A stretch of 64,000 bases of DNA from Ferruginibacter sp. (lineage in GTDB: Bacteria; Bacteroidota; Bacteroidia; Chitinophagales; Chitinophagaceae), in contig JAEUVU010000020.1 of the NCBI GenBank assembly GCA_016786725.1, positions 1-64,000 on the forward strand, given 5' to 3'. Shown here one piece after another: positions 33,757 to 42,454 of the stretch. The notes beneath the pieces were generated by a model, which worked only from the letters and a program-made list of their open reading frames with translations, searched no databases and had not been told where the DNA came from. Positions within the stretch are counted from its first letter, which is position 1. Each line of letters begins with the position of its first letter. The position numbers and the translations under genes are program-made.

Positions 33757-36183
33757 ATGGAGAATTTGATTTATGCCGTTCCGGCAATGGGTATCATCGG
33801 ACTGCTCTACACTTTATGGAAATTTAACTGGGTAAGTAAGCAGGATGCCGGTAACGACCGTATGAAAGAGATCAGCAATTATATTGCTGAAGGCGCCATG
33901 GCTTTCTTAAAAGCCGAATGGAAAGTGTTGGGATATTTTGTTGTGATCGTAGGATTATTGCTGGCTGTTATGGCAAGCGCTAATCCGCATAGCCATTGGA
34001 GCATTGCCATTGCCTTTGTTATTGGTGCGGTTTTAAGCGCTTTGGCCGGTTATATTGGTATGAAAGCCGCTACCAAAGCCAATGTACGTACAGCACAGGC
34101 TGCCCGTACCAGTTTAAGTAAAGCGCTGAATGTTTCCTTTACAGGTGGCGCAGTTATGGGCGTTGGTGTTGCAGGCCTGGCTGTTTTCGGGTTGGGAGGT
34201 TTATATATTTTACTAAAATATTTTTTCGCCCCGGAAGCAGGGGTTAGCTCGCCTGAAATGTTCAGAACGATTGAGGTATTGACTGGTTTCTCTCTGGGTG
34301 CAGAATCAATTGCCTTATTTGCCCGTGTGGGTGGCGGTATTTATACCAAAGCTGCCGATGTAGGTGCTGATCTGGTAGGTAAAGTAGAAGCAGGTATCCC
34401 CGAAGATGATCCCCGTAACCCGGCAACCATTGCCGATAACGTGGGTGATAATGTGGGCGACGTAGCCGGTATGGGTGCCGATCTGTTTGGTTCTTATGTA
34501 GCTACAGTGCTTGCTACGATCGTATTAGGGCAACAGACTGAAGTTATTGGTACAGATGTTTTGGGTGGTTTCTCTCCTATCGTATTACCAATGTTGATTG
34601 CAGGTGTTGGTATCCTTTTCTCTATCATAGGTACTTTATTTGTCCGCATTGGCGAAAATGCCGGTATCAATACTGGCACCGTACAAAAAGCATTGAACAT
34701 GGGTAACTGGGGTTCAATGATCCTCACTGCTATTGTAGCTGGAGTATTGGTTAACTGGCTTTTACCTGAGCAAATGGTATTGCGTGGTGTGCCTTTCACC
34801 AAATGGGGTGTAATGGGTGCTATTGGTGTTGGGCTTGCGGTTGGTGCCTTAATGAGCATCATTACTGAATATTACACAGCTATGGGCAAGCGTCCGGTGC
34901 TTTCAATCATCCGCCAGTCTTCAACGGGCCATGCAACCAACGTAATTGGTGGTTTGGCAATAGGCATGGAATCAACCTTCTTACCTATCCTTGTTTTAGC
35001 AGGCGGTATCTGGGGAAGTTATGAGTGTGCCGGTTTATACGGTGTTGCCATTGCTGCTGCCGGTATGATGGCTACCACAGCTATGCAGCTGGCTATTGAT
35101 GCTTTTGGACCAATCGCAGATAATGCTGGTGGTATTGCTGAAATGAGTGAATTGCCTCCAGATGTTCGTGAAAAAACGGATGTGCTTGATGCTGTTGGTA
35201 ACACTACAGCAGCAAGTGGTAAAGGTTTCGCTATTGCATCTGCAGCTTTAACAGCGCTGGCATTGTTTGCAGCTTTTGTAGGCGTTGCAGGCATCAGCGG
35301 TATTGATATTTATAAAGCAAACGTACTGGCCTGCTTATTTGTAGGCGGCATGATTCCTTTTATATTCTCTTCATTAGCTATCAGGGCTGTGGGTGAGGCT
35401 GCCATGGCGATGGTTGAAGAAGTCCGCCGCCAGTTCCGCAGCATTCCTGGTATTATGGAAGGTACAGGCAAACCAGAGTACGATAAATGCGTGGCTATTT
35501 CTACACAGGCTTCTATTAAAAAAATGATGGTGCCGGGCGCTATTGCAATTATCTCTCCTTTGATCATTGGCTTTTTACCAGGCCTTGGTGCAGAAGCTTT
35601 AGGTGGATTTTTAGCCGGTGCAACCGTAAGTGGTGTGTTGATGGGTATGTTCCAGAACAATGCCGGTGGTGCATGGGATAATGCTAAAAAATCTTTTGAA
35701 AAAGGCGTAGAGATCAATGGCGAAATGTATTACAAAAAATCTGAGCCACACAAGGCTTCAGTAACAGGCGATACAGTGGGTGATCCTTTTAAAGATACTT
35801 CAGGCCCTTCAATGAATATCTTGATCAAACTGATGTCTATCGTTTCTTTGGTTATAGCTCCTACTCTTGCTTCTATGCATGGTAAAAGCGCTTCGCATGA
35901 TAATGTAAAACACGAAATGATCAAAGAAGTTTCTATTGTTAAAACCGACAGTGCCAATACCACTATTGTTACTACCAGCGTTGATGCAGTGCCTGCCGAT
36001 AAACTGGTTGATGCCCTGGTGGCTGATAACCTGATAAGCAAAGAGAATTTTTCGCTGAGCTTAACCAAAGGAAAACTTACACTGGATGGTAAAGAACAAA
36101 CTACAGATGTAGTGTCAAAATACAAAGCACTTATTGATGCTTTAGGCGGTGCAGACCTGAACATCAAATCATCTGGAAAATAA
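33757..36183 (+). CDS. hppA: Membrane-bound ion-pumping pyrophosphatase, K+-dependent type
   Basis: The enzyme couples PPi hydrolysis to H+ or Na+ export. The ATG at 33757 gives 808 aa ([18 protein letters not shown]). Motifs include [35 protein letters not shown] (the substrate site), [16 protein letters not shown] and [10 protein letters not shown]. The Ala where K+-independent enzymes have Lys indicates the K+-dependent class. After the last helix ([11 protein letters not shown]) an extra tail of about 100 residues follows, ending [21 protein letters not shown]; this is not part of the catalytic domain. Na+ versus H+ transport cannot be decided here. Confidence 0.95.
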   Translation: MENLIYAVPAMGIIGLLYTLWKFNWVSKQDAGNDRMKEISNYIAEGAMAFLKAEWKVLGYFVVIVGLLLAVMASANPHSHWSIAIAFVIGAVLSALAGYIGMKAATKANVRTAQAARTSLSKALNVSFTGGAVMGVGVAGLAVFGLGGLYILLKYFFAPEAGVSSPEMFRTIEVLTGFSLGAESIALFARVGGGIYTKAADVGADLVGKVEAGIPEDDPRNPATIADNVGDNVGDVAGMGADLFGSYVATVLATIVLGQQTEVIGTDVLGGFSPIVLPMLIAGVGILFSIIGTLFVRIGENAGINTGTVQKALNMGNWGSMILTAIVAGVLVNWLLPEQMVLRGVPFTKWGVMGAIGVGLAVGALMSIITEYYTAMGKRPVLSIIRQSSTGHATNVIGGLAIGMESTFLPILVLAGGIWGSYECAGLYGVAIAAAGMMATTAMQLAIDAFGPIADNAGGIAEMSELPPDVREKTDVLDAVGNTTAASGKGFAIASAALTALALFAAFVGVAGISGIDIYKANVLACLFVGGMIPFIFSSLAIRAVGEAAMAMVEEVRRQFRSIPGIMEGTGKPEYDKCVAISTQASIKKMMVPGAIAIISPLIIGFLPGLGAEALGGFLAGATVSGVLMGMFQNNAGGAWDNAKKSFEKGVEINGEMYYKKSEPHKASVTGDTVGDPFKDTSGPSMNILIKLMSIVSLVIAPTLASMHGKSASHDNVKHEMIKEVSIVKTDSANTTIVTTSVDAVPADKLVDALVADNLISKENFSLSLTKGKLTLDGKEQTTDVVSKYKALIDALGGADLNIKSSGK

Positions 36184-36201
36184 CCAGGATATTTTATATA
36201 A

Positions 36202-36234
36202 AGATGCCCGCTGTTGACAGCGGGCATTTTTTTT
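36202..36234 (+). terminator. Terminator after hppA
   Basis: ATGCCCGCTG (36204-36213) pairs perfectly with CAGCGGGCAT (36218-36227) on the loop TTGA, followed by eight T's (36227-36234). Confidence 0.92.
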
Positions 36235-36257
36235 GTAACCTGTACTTTCAAAAAAAA

Positions 36258-37229
36258 TTAATTACTCCCAACAGGGCAAACCCCCGAATTGTTGCAGGTA
36301 CCATTCATATAACCTGCCCCGCATAAATGGCTGTGGGCTGCGGCTACCATTTGCAGACCCGGCTTATTTTGTGCAAGGGCCTGTGCAATATTAACGGCAC
36401 AGGGATTGGTTGCCGGGTTTGTGATAGTTGATCCGGTGATATACTGCAGTGTGCCCAGCGGTACATACCCCCAGTTACCGGCAAAAGTTTCAAATAATAA
36501 TACAATGGCATCCAGGTCGTAAGTAAATGGGTCAATAAAACTTTCATTGGCTTTTAATATAGCTATAAAGTCTGCCGAAGGTGCCATAAAAGGTACAATA
36601 TCAAGGTAATTTTCAAACCGGTAAACAGGGATATTCTGTGAAAAGCCGTTTACAAAATCCTGGTTGCCAATCATGGGGGAGGCAAATGTGTAAACGGCTG
36701 CCGGTGCAATCATCACAGGTATACCTGCATTAAACAGTGCAGCAGTAATACTGGCCTGCCCTGCTCCTTTACTGTGACCGGTAATATAAACCGGTAAACC
36801 CGGGCTGGCGTTCTGCAATGCCTGAACTGCATTTACAACCGCCTCTAAAGTATCATTTACATCCTGCAATATCCCGGAATGTACCAGGCCGGGTATTTTG
36901 GGAGAAGCAGATACCGGCTTGGCAGTAAAATCTGTTAGCCAGTCAATAACGCTGGTAATATTAAGCGCCGGCGGCAATGTTCCCTGGTATGCAATTACAA
37001 TAGCTTCGGTTGGCGTATTGTTGATGGTAAGGTTTATTAAACCTACCAGTGCTGCATTTTCATTTACATCTCCGCCAACAATGGCAGTGGGTACACCGGT
37101 GGCCCACCCTATGGCCGGGCCAAAAGGGTCTCCGGCCGGAGAGGTATAAACACCTGTGGTATTATCAATATTGTAAGCACAGCCGCAGGCGCAAAGCAAC
37201 TGGCATTCGAGCGAAATGAGTGATGACAT
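36258..37229 (-). CDS. Class-3-like lipase (alpha/beta hydrolase), cytosolic or non-classically exported
   Basis: I start at ATG 37229-37227 (MSSLISLECQ, 323 aa). The GxSxG nucleophile elbow is GHSKG with Ser153, preceded by IVIAYQGT and GLVHSGI, the pattern of fungal-type class 3 lipases. A later DIVPF Asp and the AAHSHLCG His complete a plausible triad. No signal peptide is visible, yet the protein is Cys-rich at both ends (C9, C13, C15, C17, and three near the C-terminus). A 21-nt motif at 37366-37386 lies about 137 nt upstream, shared with two other units of this cluster. Confidence 0.78.
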   Translation of the reverse strand: MSSLISLECQLLCACGCAYNIDNTTGVYTSPAGDPFGPAIGWATGVPTAIVGGDVNENAALVGLINLTINNTPTEAIVIAYQGTLPPALNITSVIDWLTDFTAKPVSASPKIPGLVHSGILQDVNDTLEAVVNAVQALQNASPGLPVYITGHSKGAGQASITAALFNAGIPVMIAPAAVYTFASPMIGNQDFVNGFSQNIPVYRFENYLDIVPFMAPSADFIAILKANESFIDPFTYDLDAIVLLFETFAGNWGYVPLGTLQYITGSTITNPATNPCAVNIAQALAQNKPGLQMVAAAHSHLCGAGYMNGTCNNSGVCPVGSN

Positions 37230-37365
37230 AGTTGTAAGGTTTAGTTTAATTAAATTTTTAGCAGTCACCTTTTTAGCAACTTGCTTATTGTAAAGAGATC
37301 GGCTTTAATATAACAAACCAACAGCAATTAAAATGGTTATTCAAGGGCAAAAAAAACTTAAAAAC

Positions 37366-37386
37366 AAAAACGGGTGTTTATACCTG
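37366..37386. promoter_or_regulatory. Shared inverted-repeat motif, site 1 (upstream of lipase)
   Basis: AAAAACGGG-TGTTTATA-CCTG. It has the same length and layout (AAAAACRGG-N8-CCTG) as 38661-38681 and 41913-41933. It lies about 137 nt upstream of the lipase start. Confidence 0.5.
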
Positions 37387-37448
37387 ACGGTTAAAAACAG
37401 AAGCTATGTACCTAAAGCTGTTGGCTGAGAAGAACATTAAATCCGCCT

Positions 37449-37898
37449 CTAAGAAACATTTATTGTTCCCGGAATTTTTTCTATTCCGTTTGCCACTGAA
37501 TTGGTGTACCCCAGAAACGTGTTGGCCTCATTATAAACAGTTACCTTTTTATTGTTCATCATAAGTGTGGCAGCATCCATAAAAACACTTGCCGAAACAA
37601 TATTTGCAGAAGTGTTGATGAATTGAAAGCTGCCGGTAATACGGATATGCCTTTTTGAAATAGTGAAAAGCGGATCTACCGAAGAAGTTAATTCGGTTGG
37701 CACTTCTGCCGGCTGTTGTTCAGGAGGATTTACGCCGGGGGAAGACTGGCTAAAAAATAGCCCGGCAATATTATCCGGCAGCTGGGCTTTGGTTATTATC
37801 TCAGCCTCAAAATCATAAGTAACAGATACTGTAACATTACCTGTAATGGTGAATGTAAGTCCATCAACAGGCTGAGGCGACCTTGAAATAATTGCCAT
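37449..37898 (-). CDS. Unrecognised beta-rich protein, 149 aa
   Basis: The protein has no signal peptide and no transmembrane helix. Two beta-rich parts (about 10-45, DGLTFTITGNVTVSVTYDFEAEI; about 78-149, RHIRITGSFQFINTSANIVSASVF) are joined by a Pro-rich linker (NPPEQQPAEVPTEL). I cannot name a family. It follows the terminator of the 38-kb gene, so it has its own promoter or is read through from the lipase-side cluster. Context suggests it belongs to the two-component regulon. Confidence 0.68.
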   Translation of the reverse strand: MAIISRSPQPVDGLTFTITGNVTVSVTYDFEAEIITKAQLPDNIAGLFFSQSSPGVNPPEQQPAEVPTELTSSVDPLFTISKRHIRITGSFQFINTSANIVSASVFMDAATLMMNNKKVTVYNEANTFLGYTNSVANGIEKIPGTINVS

Positions 37899-37939
37899 TA
37901 TTTAAATAGTTTAAAATACCAACGCATCATCAAAAAGAA

Positions 37940-37985
37940 AAATGGAAAACATGTAATCCTTTTGTAAAAGGCATGTTTTCCATTT
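37940..37985. terminator. Strong terminator hairpin, 14-bp arms
   Basis: AAATGGAAAACATG (37940-37953) pairs perfectly with 37972-37985, with an inner CCTTTT/AAAAGG hairpin. On the minus strand it ends the gene at 37995-38516. Confidence 0.8.
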
Positions 37986-37994
37986 AAATAAATT

Positions 37995-38516
37995 TTATTG
38001 AGCCGGTATAGGTTTAAAACCTGTATAAGGAGCTCCGGATGGGTCAACGGCGCCGGAACTTGCATTGTTTGTTACTACATAATCTCTCGTAACACCATTA
38101 ATTACAAGGCGGATAACCTGGTAGGTAATAAAAACGGATGTAATTCCATAATCGTTGCCCTGCAGTGTAAATGTCAGATCGTAATTGGCTGTTGCAGTTT
38201 CTGAACTCTCGGCCACTTTTTTAAGTTCATCATGCGAAGTGTCTTTGGAATAGTTAATAAACCAATAATTTGCAGATTCAGATTCCTTTAAATTGTAAAC
38301 CTGGTACAATGCCTTGTAATCGTACGTTGTAAGCGAACCGGTGATATGCCCCTGGGCAGATGCACCGCTGCCCTGAACGGTTATACCGGCATTTTTGGTT
38401 ACCTGGGTTCCGGAAAAACATTGAATTTTGTCGTGTTCACTCATTAATTGCGGAGCTACAGCATCCTCCAGTTTCATACCTGCAGGAAGAACTAAATTAA
38501 AAATTTGTGCGTACAT
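37995..38516 (-). CDS. Unrecognised beta-rich protein, 173 aa
   Basis: There is no signal peptide. The N-terminus (MYAQIFNLVLPAGMKLEDAVAP) is followed by beta-strand-like segments (ITVQGSGASAQGHITGSL, YDLTFTLQGNDYGITSVFITYQVIRLVIN) and a Pro-rich end. I do not recognise the family. It lies downstream of the response-regulator gene but is separated by 311 bp that hold a shared 21-nt motif at 38661-38681. It is followed by a strong terminator, so it is probably a single-gene unit. Confidence 0.68.
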   Translation of the reverse strand: MYAQIFNLVLPAGMKLEDAVAPQLMSEHDKIQCFSGTQVTKNAGITVQGSGASAQGHITGSLTTYDYKALYQVYNLKESESANYWFINYSKDTSHDELKKVAESSETATANYDLTFTLQGNDYGITSVFITYQVIRLVINGVTRDYVVTNNASSGAVDPSGAPYTGFKPIPAQ

Positions 38517-38827
38517 AAAAGTGAGATTAAAAGGTAAAATGAATTGCCTACTCTATTCAGTTTTCGGCTTCCCTGTCTGTCATTTTTGAAGCTTCTCTTT
38601 TTGACAATTCAAAGTAACCATTTACAAACCCTTATTTTAAGCGTTTAAAACGGCGTTTCTAAAAACAGGTGAAAAAGCCTGTAAGGATTTTTTGAGATGG
38701 CTGAAAAGGGGTTCTTATCATATCTGCTGTAATAAACCAATGAGCTAACAGATCAGATTAAGTAAGCATAAACAGAATAATAAGTGTCGGATACTTAACA
38801 TTATTCAAACACAAACAAAAAAACAAC
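38517..38827. other. 311-bp gene-free upstream region
   Basis: This stretch holds the shared 21-nt motif (38661-38681). I see no ORF, no tRNA-like fold and no terminator for the response regulator. It reads as the regulatory region of the 37995-38516 gene. Confidence 0.5.
38661..38681. promoter_or_regulatory. Shared inverted-repeat motif, site 2
   Basis: AAAAACAGG-TGAAAAAG-CCTG, with ACAGG/CCTGT arms. It lies about 145 nt upstream of the 37995-38516 gene and matches the sites at 37366 and 41913. Confidence 0.55.
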
Positions 38828-39496
38828 TTAAAATATCACTTCAAAAATACGGTGCTTTACGGCAAACAAAACAAGCCCTGCAGTATTGTGGCAACCCGTT
38901 TTAGCCAATAAATTGTTACGATGTCCATCTACCGTACGCACACTGATAAATAATTTTTCTGCAATCTCCGCATTACTGAGCTCCATACAAATAAGCTGCA
39001 GTACTTCGTTTTCCCTGCGGGATATTTCGATTGGTATAGATTGGATATTGGTTACTCCTTTGGTGTTGGCAGCAGGCGACTGAATTGCTTTTAATACAGC
39101 TGGTGTAATATAAAAGCCGTTATTGAACACGCTTTGTATAGCATTAAGCAGTTCATCTTTATTACAGTTTTTTAAAAGATAGCCAGATGCGCCGGCATGT
39201 ATCATCCTGGCCATCAGGCGTTCGCCTGCATGTACTGAAAGGACAATCACTTTAATGGAAGGAAATTTTTTACGCAACTCATCATTAAGTTGCATACCAT
39301 CCATGCCCGGCATCTCCATATCCATCAATAAAATATCCGGAAGATCATTCATGGTTTTTAACCTGGAAAGAAAGTCAAGCCCGTTATCGGCTTCCATTGT
39401 TAAAGAAAAACCTGCTTCATTTTTTATTAAAGAAGCAATACCCTCCCTGAAGAGAACCTGGTCATCTACCAATGCTACATTGATGATATTCTGCAT
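38828..39496 (-). CDS. NarL/FixJ-type response regulator (LuxR HTH)
   Basis: The 222-aa protein has a receiver domain (VALVDDQVLFREGI; phosphoacceptor Asp59 in LLMDMEMPGMDG; Lys near SGYLLKNCNKDE) and a C-terminal LuxR-type HTH (about 155-220, SRRENEVLQLICMELSNAEIAEKLFISVRTVDGHRNNLLAKTG). It is 6 bp downstream of the histidine kinase gene, so the two form a two-component operon. The 21-nt motif upstream of three neighbouring units is a candidate binding site; that is inference. Confidence 0.93.
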   Translation of the reverse strand: MQNIINVALVDDQVLFREGIASLIKNEAGFSLTMEADNGLDFLSRLKTMNDLPDILLMDMEMPGMDGMQLNDELRKKFPSIKVIVLSVHAGERLMARMIHAGASGYLLKNCNKDELLNAIQSVFNNGFYITPAVLKAIQSPAANTKGVTNIQSIPIEISRRENEVLQLICMELSNAEIAEKLFISVRTVDGHRNNLLAKTGCHNTAGLVLFAVKHRIFEVIF

Positions 39497-39502
39497 TTTA
39501 CT

Positions 39503-41320
39503 TTATTTTAAAGGAACTGAAATAAACACGCCATATCCCCCGTTTTCCGGATTTTGCACTTCCCATTCGGCGCCTATAATGCCAAGTCGGCTCTCAATAT
39601 TCTGCATACCCATGCCTTTGTTTTCTGTACCTGTTTTTTGGATAATACCAACACCGTCATCCTGGTATTTTATTTCCATTTTATCATTTGCCACATCAAC
39701 TGCCAGCTGAATATTTTTTGCCGATGCATGTTTGAGCGTATTGTTTATTAATTCAGATAACACCCTGTAAATAGCCATGGGAGCCTGTTCATCAGCAAAT
39801 TCCGGCAGTTTATCTTCATCAAAATTTACCAGCATGTTTATTTTTCCAGAGCGGTTTACATTGTCTGAAAGTTCAAACACCGCATCATAAAAACCAAAAC
39901 TACCCGATATACGTGGTGACAGGCTGTGGGAAATATTACGCATATTGGTGATTATCCTGTCAATATCCGATTTAAAACCGGCTGCCTGTTCGTTGGCTTT
40001 TTCATCCCCTGAATTTTTTTCTATTTTTATACGCAATGTTGAAAGCGCCGCCCCTACTTCATCGTGCAGGTCCATACCAATACGTTTTCGCTCTGCCTCC
40101 TGCGATGTGATAACAGACTGCAACAGCTCTTTCTGGTGGCCTATTTCCGCTTCCTGCATCTTTTGCGCCACCAGCATTTTATTTCGTTTTACTTTTTGGG
40201 TATAAAAATAAACGCTGGCTGCTAAAAGCGCTGCAAGCAGCAAAGAGGCAAAAACAAATCCATTTCTTTCGGCACTACGCAACTTATTGCGTGTTTCCAG
40301 CAGGTCAACTTCCTTTTGTTTTTCCGACACTTCAAAATCTGTACGCAGGTCGGCTATTTGCTGTACAGATTGAATGTTGTTTACACTATCCCGGTATTTA
40401 ATGTACTCTTTATAAAAAATTAATGATTTAACATGGTCTCCTGCATCTTCATACAATACAGAAAGTTTCAGGTTAGCATCGCTTATCTCTTTTTTAAGTC
40501 CATATTGCTGCGCCAGTTCAAGGCTTTTAACAGCATAGGTTTTTGCTTTTCCATTATCTTTTTTATCATGATAAATATCCGACATGGAGATCAGGTATTC
40601 GCAAATGGCGGAGAATTCGTTCAGCCCCTGCAACAACCCAATAGCTTTATCCAGGTTAGCTTCTCCCGCAAGATCATTACCTGATTTTGAATATATCTTT
40701 CCCAGGTTTCCCAGGCAATATGCTTCTCCCACTTCATCATGGATGCTGTTGAATAAGAGCTGTGATTCTTTTGTAAAAATAAGAGCTGAATCAAGCTGAT
40801 TGATCTTAAGATAATGATCGCCCAGGTTATACAATGCATTTGCCACGTTTAATGAATCTTTCTCTTTTTTTAAAACTGCAATAGCTTTTTGGTAATAATT
40901 AACTGCGTTATTATGGTTATTAGTTGCAGAATAGATATCAGCAATAGCTATATCAACTTCTCCGATCTGTTTGGGATTTTTTGCGATTTTTGCGGCGAGG
41001 AAATAATTTTCTAATGCACTGCTCAGGTTACTTTTATATTTTAATGCTGTTCCTTTTTCATAATATCCAACATACAAATAACCTAACGAATCCGTAACTT
41101 TTGCAACCTGTATCAGTGCCTCGCTAAATGCAAGTATTTTATCCGGGTTAGTACTATTTCGTGCTAGTTCCTGCAATACATTTTGCTTATCCTTTAATTT
41201 CAGATTACCCTTTATGTAAGCTAATTCTAAGCTATCCAGATTTACCTGTTGCTGGCAATAAAGAAATGACCAGGTAATACAAAAAAATCCAAGTATAAAG
41301 CCGGCTTTTTTAATAAGCAT
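39503..41320 (-). CDS. TPR-containing sensor histidine kinase (HisKA_3/NarX type)
   Basis: The 605-aa protein has a signal or N-terminal hydrophobic segment (1-22). A periplasmic TPR array follows (about 50-330, with ALYNLGDHYLKINQLDSALIFTKE among the repeats), then a coiled coil and one transmembrane helix (about 352-371). The HisKA_3 dimerisation site is ERKRIGMDLHDEVGAALS, and the HATPase has SELINNTLKHA, DDGVGI and GMGMQNIESRLG. TPR kinases of this kind are common in Bacteroidota; the TPR part probably senses a periplasmic partner. It pairs with the LuxR-type regulator next to it. Confidence 0.93.
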   Translation of the reverse strand: MLIKKAGFILGFFCITWSFLYCQQQVNLDSLELAYIKGNLKLKDKQNVLQELARNSTNPDKILAFSEALIQVAKVTDSLGYLYVGYYEKGTALKYKSNLSSALENYFLAAKIAKNPKQIGEVDIAIADIYSATNNHNNAVNYYQKAIAVLKKEKDSLNVANALYNLGDHYLKINQLDSALIFTKESQLLFNSIHDEVGEAYCLGNLGKIYSKSGNDLAGEANLDKAIGLLQGLNEFSAICEYLISMSDIYHDKKDNGKAKTYAVKSLELAQQYGLKKEISDANLKLSVLYEDAGDHVKSLIFYKEYIKYRDSVNNIQSVQQIADLRTDFEVSEKQKEVDLLETRNKLRSAERNGFVFASLLLAALLAASVYFYTQKVKRNKMLVAQKMQEAEIGHQKELLQSVITSQEAERKRIGMDLHDEVGAALSTLRIKIEKNSGDEKANEQAAGFKSDIDRIITNMRNISHSLSPRISGSFGFYDAVFELSDNVNRSGKINMLVNFDEDKLPEFADEQAPMAIYRVLSELINNTLKHASAKNIQLAVDVANDKMEIKYQDDGVGIIQKTGTENKGMGMQNIESRLGIIGAEWEVQNPENGGYGVFISVPLK

Positions 41321-41348
41321 TATTTTTTAAGAAAAATTACGATTAGTA

Positions 41349-41747
41349 TCAATGCGATGGGCGCACCCTTATCTTCGGATCAAATGACAATACCTTCACA
41401 TTTTCTGCTAATGGCTCAATATCTGAATCCGGTAATGGAGTAACGTCAATATGATAGGTATAGGGTTTTTCTTCGGGAGGTACATTTGCGTTAACTACAG
41501 CAGTCCAGTTATTTTCAAGAGCCTGGAAAGGTACACTTGAAAATAATACGTCGTCGGTTGGATAAATATTATCTATTGACTTAATGCCCGAATTTTCAGC
41601 TAGCAACCATTCCACAGTATCTCCCTGATAAACATCTGTGGTATTGTCTGGCATAGGTGTACCGTTTGGTCCGTTTGCTTCCAGTAATATTTCAGATCCA
41701 AAAGGATCTATTATCAGCGAAAGAAAAACCTGGTGATTTGTGCTCAT
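41349..41747 (-). CDS. Unrecognised beta-rich protein, 132 aa, cupredoxin-like pattern
   Basis: The protein has no signal peptide. TTDVYQGDTVEWLLAENSG resembles the start of cupredoxin-like domains, and YTYHIDVTPLPDSD with VKVLSFDPKIRVRP forms the C-terminal strands, but the copper ligands are not obvious. It lies 28 bp upstream of the histidine kinase on the same strand, so it may be the first gene of that operon. A shared 21-nt motif is about 166 nt upstream of its start. Family unknown. Confidence 0.68.
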   Translation of the reverse strand: MSTNHQVFLSLIIDPFGSEILLEANGPNGTPMPDNTTDVYQGDTVEWLLAENSGIKSIDNIYPTDDVLFSSVPFQALENNWTAVVNANVPPEEKPYTYHIDVTPLPDSDIEPLAENVKVLSFDPKIRVRPSH

Positions 41748-41912
41748 GTTAATTTGTTTTAGGGGTTAATTCAAAATATTTTTTGCTGTGCTTTAAACCG
41801 GTATTGAAAGTATATATAAACTTTATCAAATTTTAGTAAACCACTGATTATTTTTCTGATACAAACAAATGATAACAGGTCCAGCATTTTTAAAGTAGAA
41901 AATACTGTTTCA

Positions 41913-41933
41913 AAAAACAGGCTTTTTTACCTG
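41913..41933. promoter_or_regulatory. Shared inverted-repeat motif, site 3
   Basis: AAAAACAGG-CTTTTTTA-CCTG, with ACAGG/CCTGT arms. It lies about 166 nt upstream of the 41349-41747 gene and shares spacing and ends with sites 1 and 2. Confidence 0.55.
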
Positions 41934-41979
41934 TTCACCCGCTTTTTGTTAACAGTTTCTAAAAATTACATAAACGGAT

Positions 41980-42008
41980 TTGGCAGTTACCAGTAATTTC
42001 GTACTTTG
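41980..42008 (+). promoter_or_regulatory. Promoter of blaI (TTG-N19-TACTTTG)
   Basis: TTG 41980-41982 and TACTTTG 42002-42008 are 19 nt apart. The -7 element lacks one base of the TAnnTTTG spacing. The chosen blaI start (ATG 42030) is downstream. Confidence 0.5.
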
Positions 42009-42011
42009 CTT

Positions 42012-42027
42012 TACGAAAATACTCGTA
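42012..42027 (+). promoter_or_regulatory. Candidate BlaI operator (TACGA-N6-TCGTA)
   Basis: The 16-nt palindrome TACGAAAATACTCGTA covers the expected transcription start between the -7 element and the blaI ATG. This position would allow auto-repression by the encoded BlaI, as in other blaI/mecI operons. Confidence 0.45.
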
Positions 42028-42029
42028 TT

Positions 42030-42416
42030 ATGACATTAATAAAGAATAACAAGCCTACAGAAAGTGAACTGGAGATACTGCAGGTTTTGTGGAATGAAGA
42101 GGCTGCTACTGTACGTACAGTACACGAAGAACTGCTGAAAACAAAAGATGCCGGTTATACTACCACCCTTAAACTGATGCAGATTATGTTTGAAAAAGGC
42201 CTGGTAACCCGGGATGACAGCAGCAAAACCCATATTTACAAACCCGCTGTTACAAGGGAAAACACCCAACAGCAGTTTTTAAACAAGATGATCAATACTT
42301 TATTTGCCGGCTCCTCGTCCGACCTGGTATTACAGGCTTTGGGCGGCCACGATGCCAGCGAAGCAGAACTCGATAAAATTCAGCAATTGATCAGCCAGCT
42401 TAAAAAAGAAAAATAA
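42030..42416 (+). CDS. BlaI/MecI/CopY family transcriptional repressor
   Basis: I start at ATG 42030 (MTLIKNNKPTESELEILQ, 128 aa); a TTG at 42006 extends the frame but lies in the promoter. The winged-helix domain (about 8-80) contains LWNEEAATVRTVHEELL and TTTLKLMQIMFEKGLVTRDD. The C-terminal helices dimerise. BlaI repressors are cleaved by an M56 sensor protease, which is encoded 38 bp downstream. A palindrome at 42012-42027 is the likely operator. Confidence 0.93.
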   Translation: MTLIKNNKPTESELEILQVLWNEEAATVRTVHEELLKTKDAGYTTTLKLMQIMFEKGLVTRDDSSKTHIYKPAVTRENTQQQFLNKMINTLFAGSSSDLVLQALGGHDASEAELDKIQQLISQLKKEK

Positions 42417-42454
42417 TCAATTCCTGCCCCGGCAGATTAATTATTTAAACGCTT

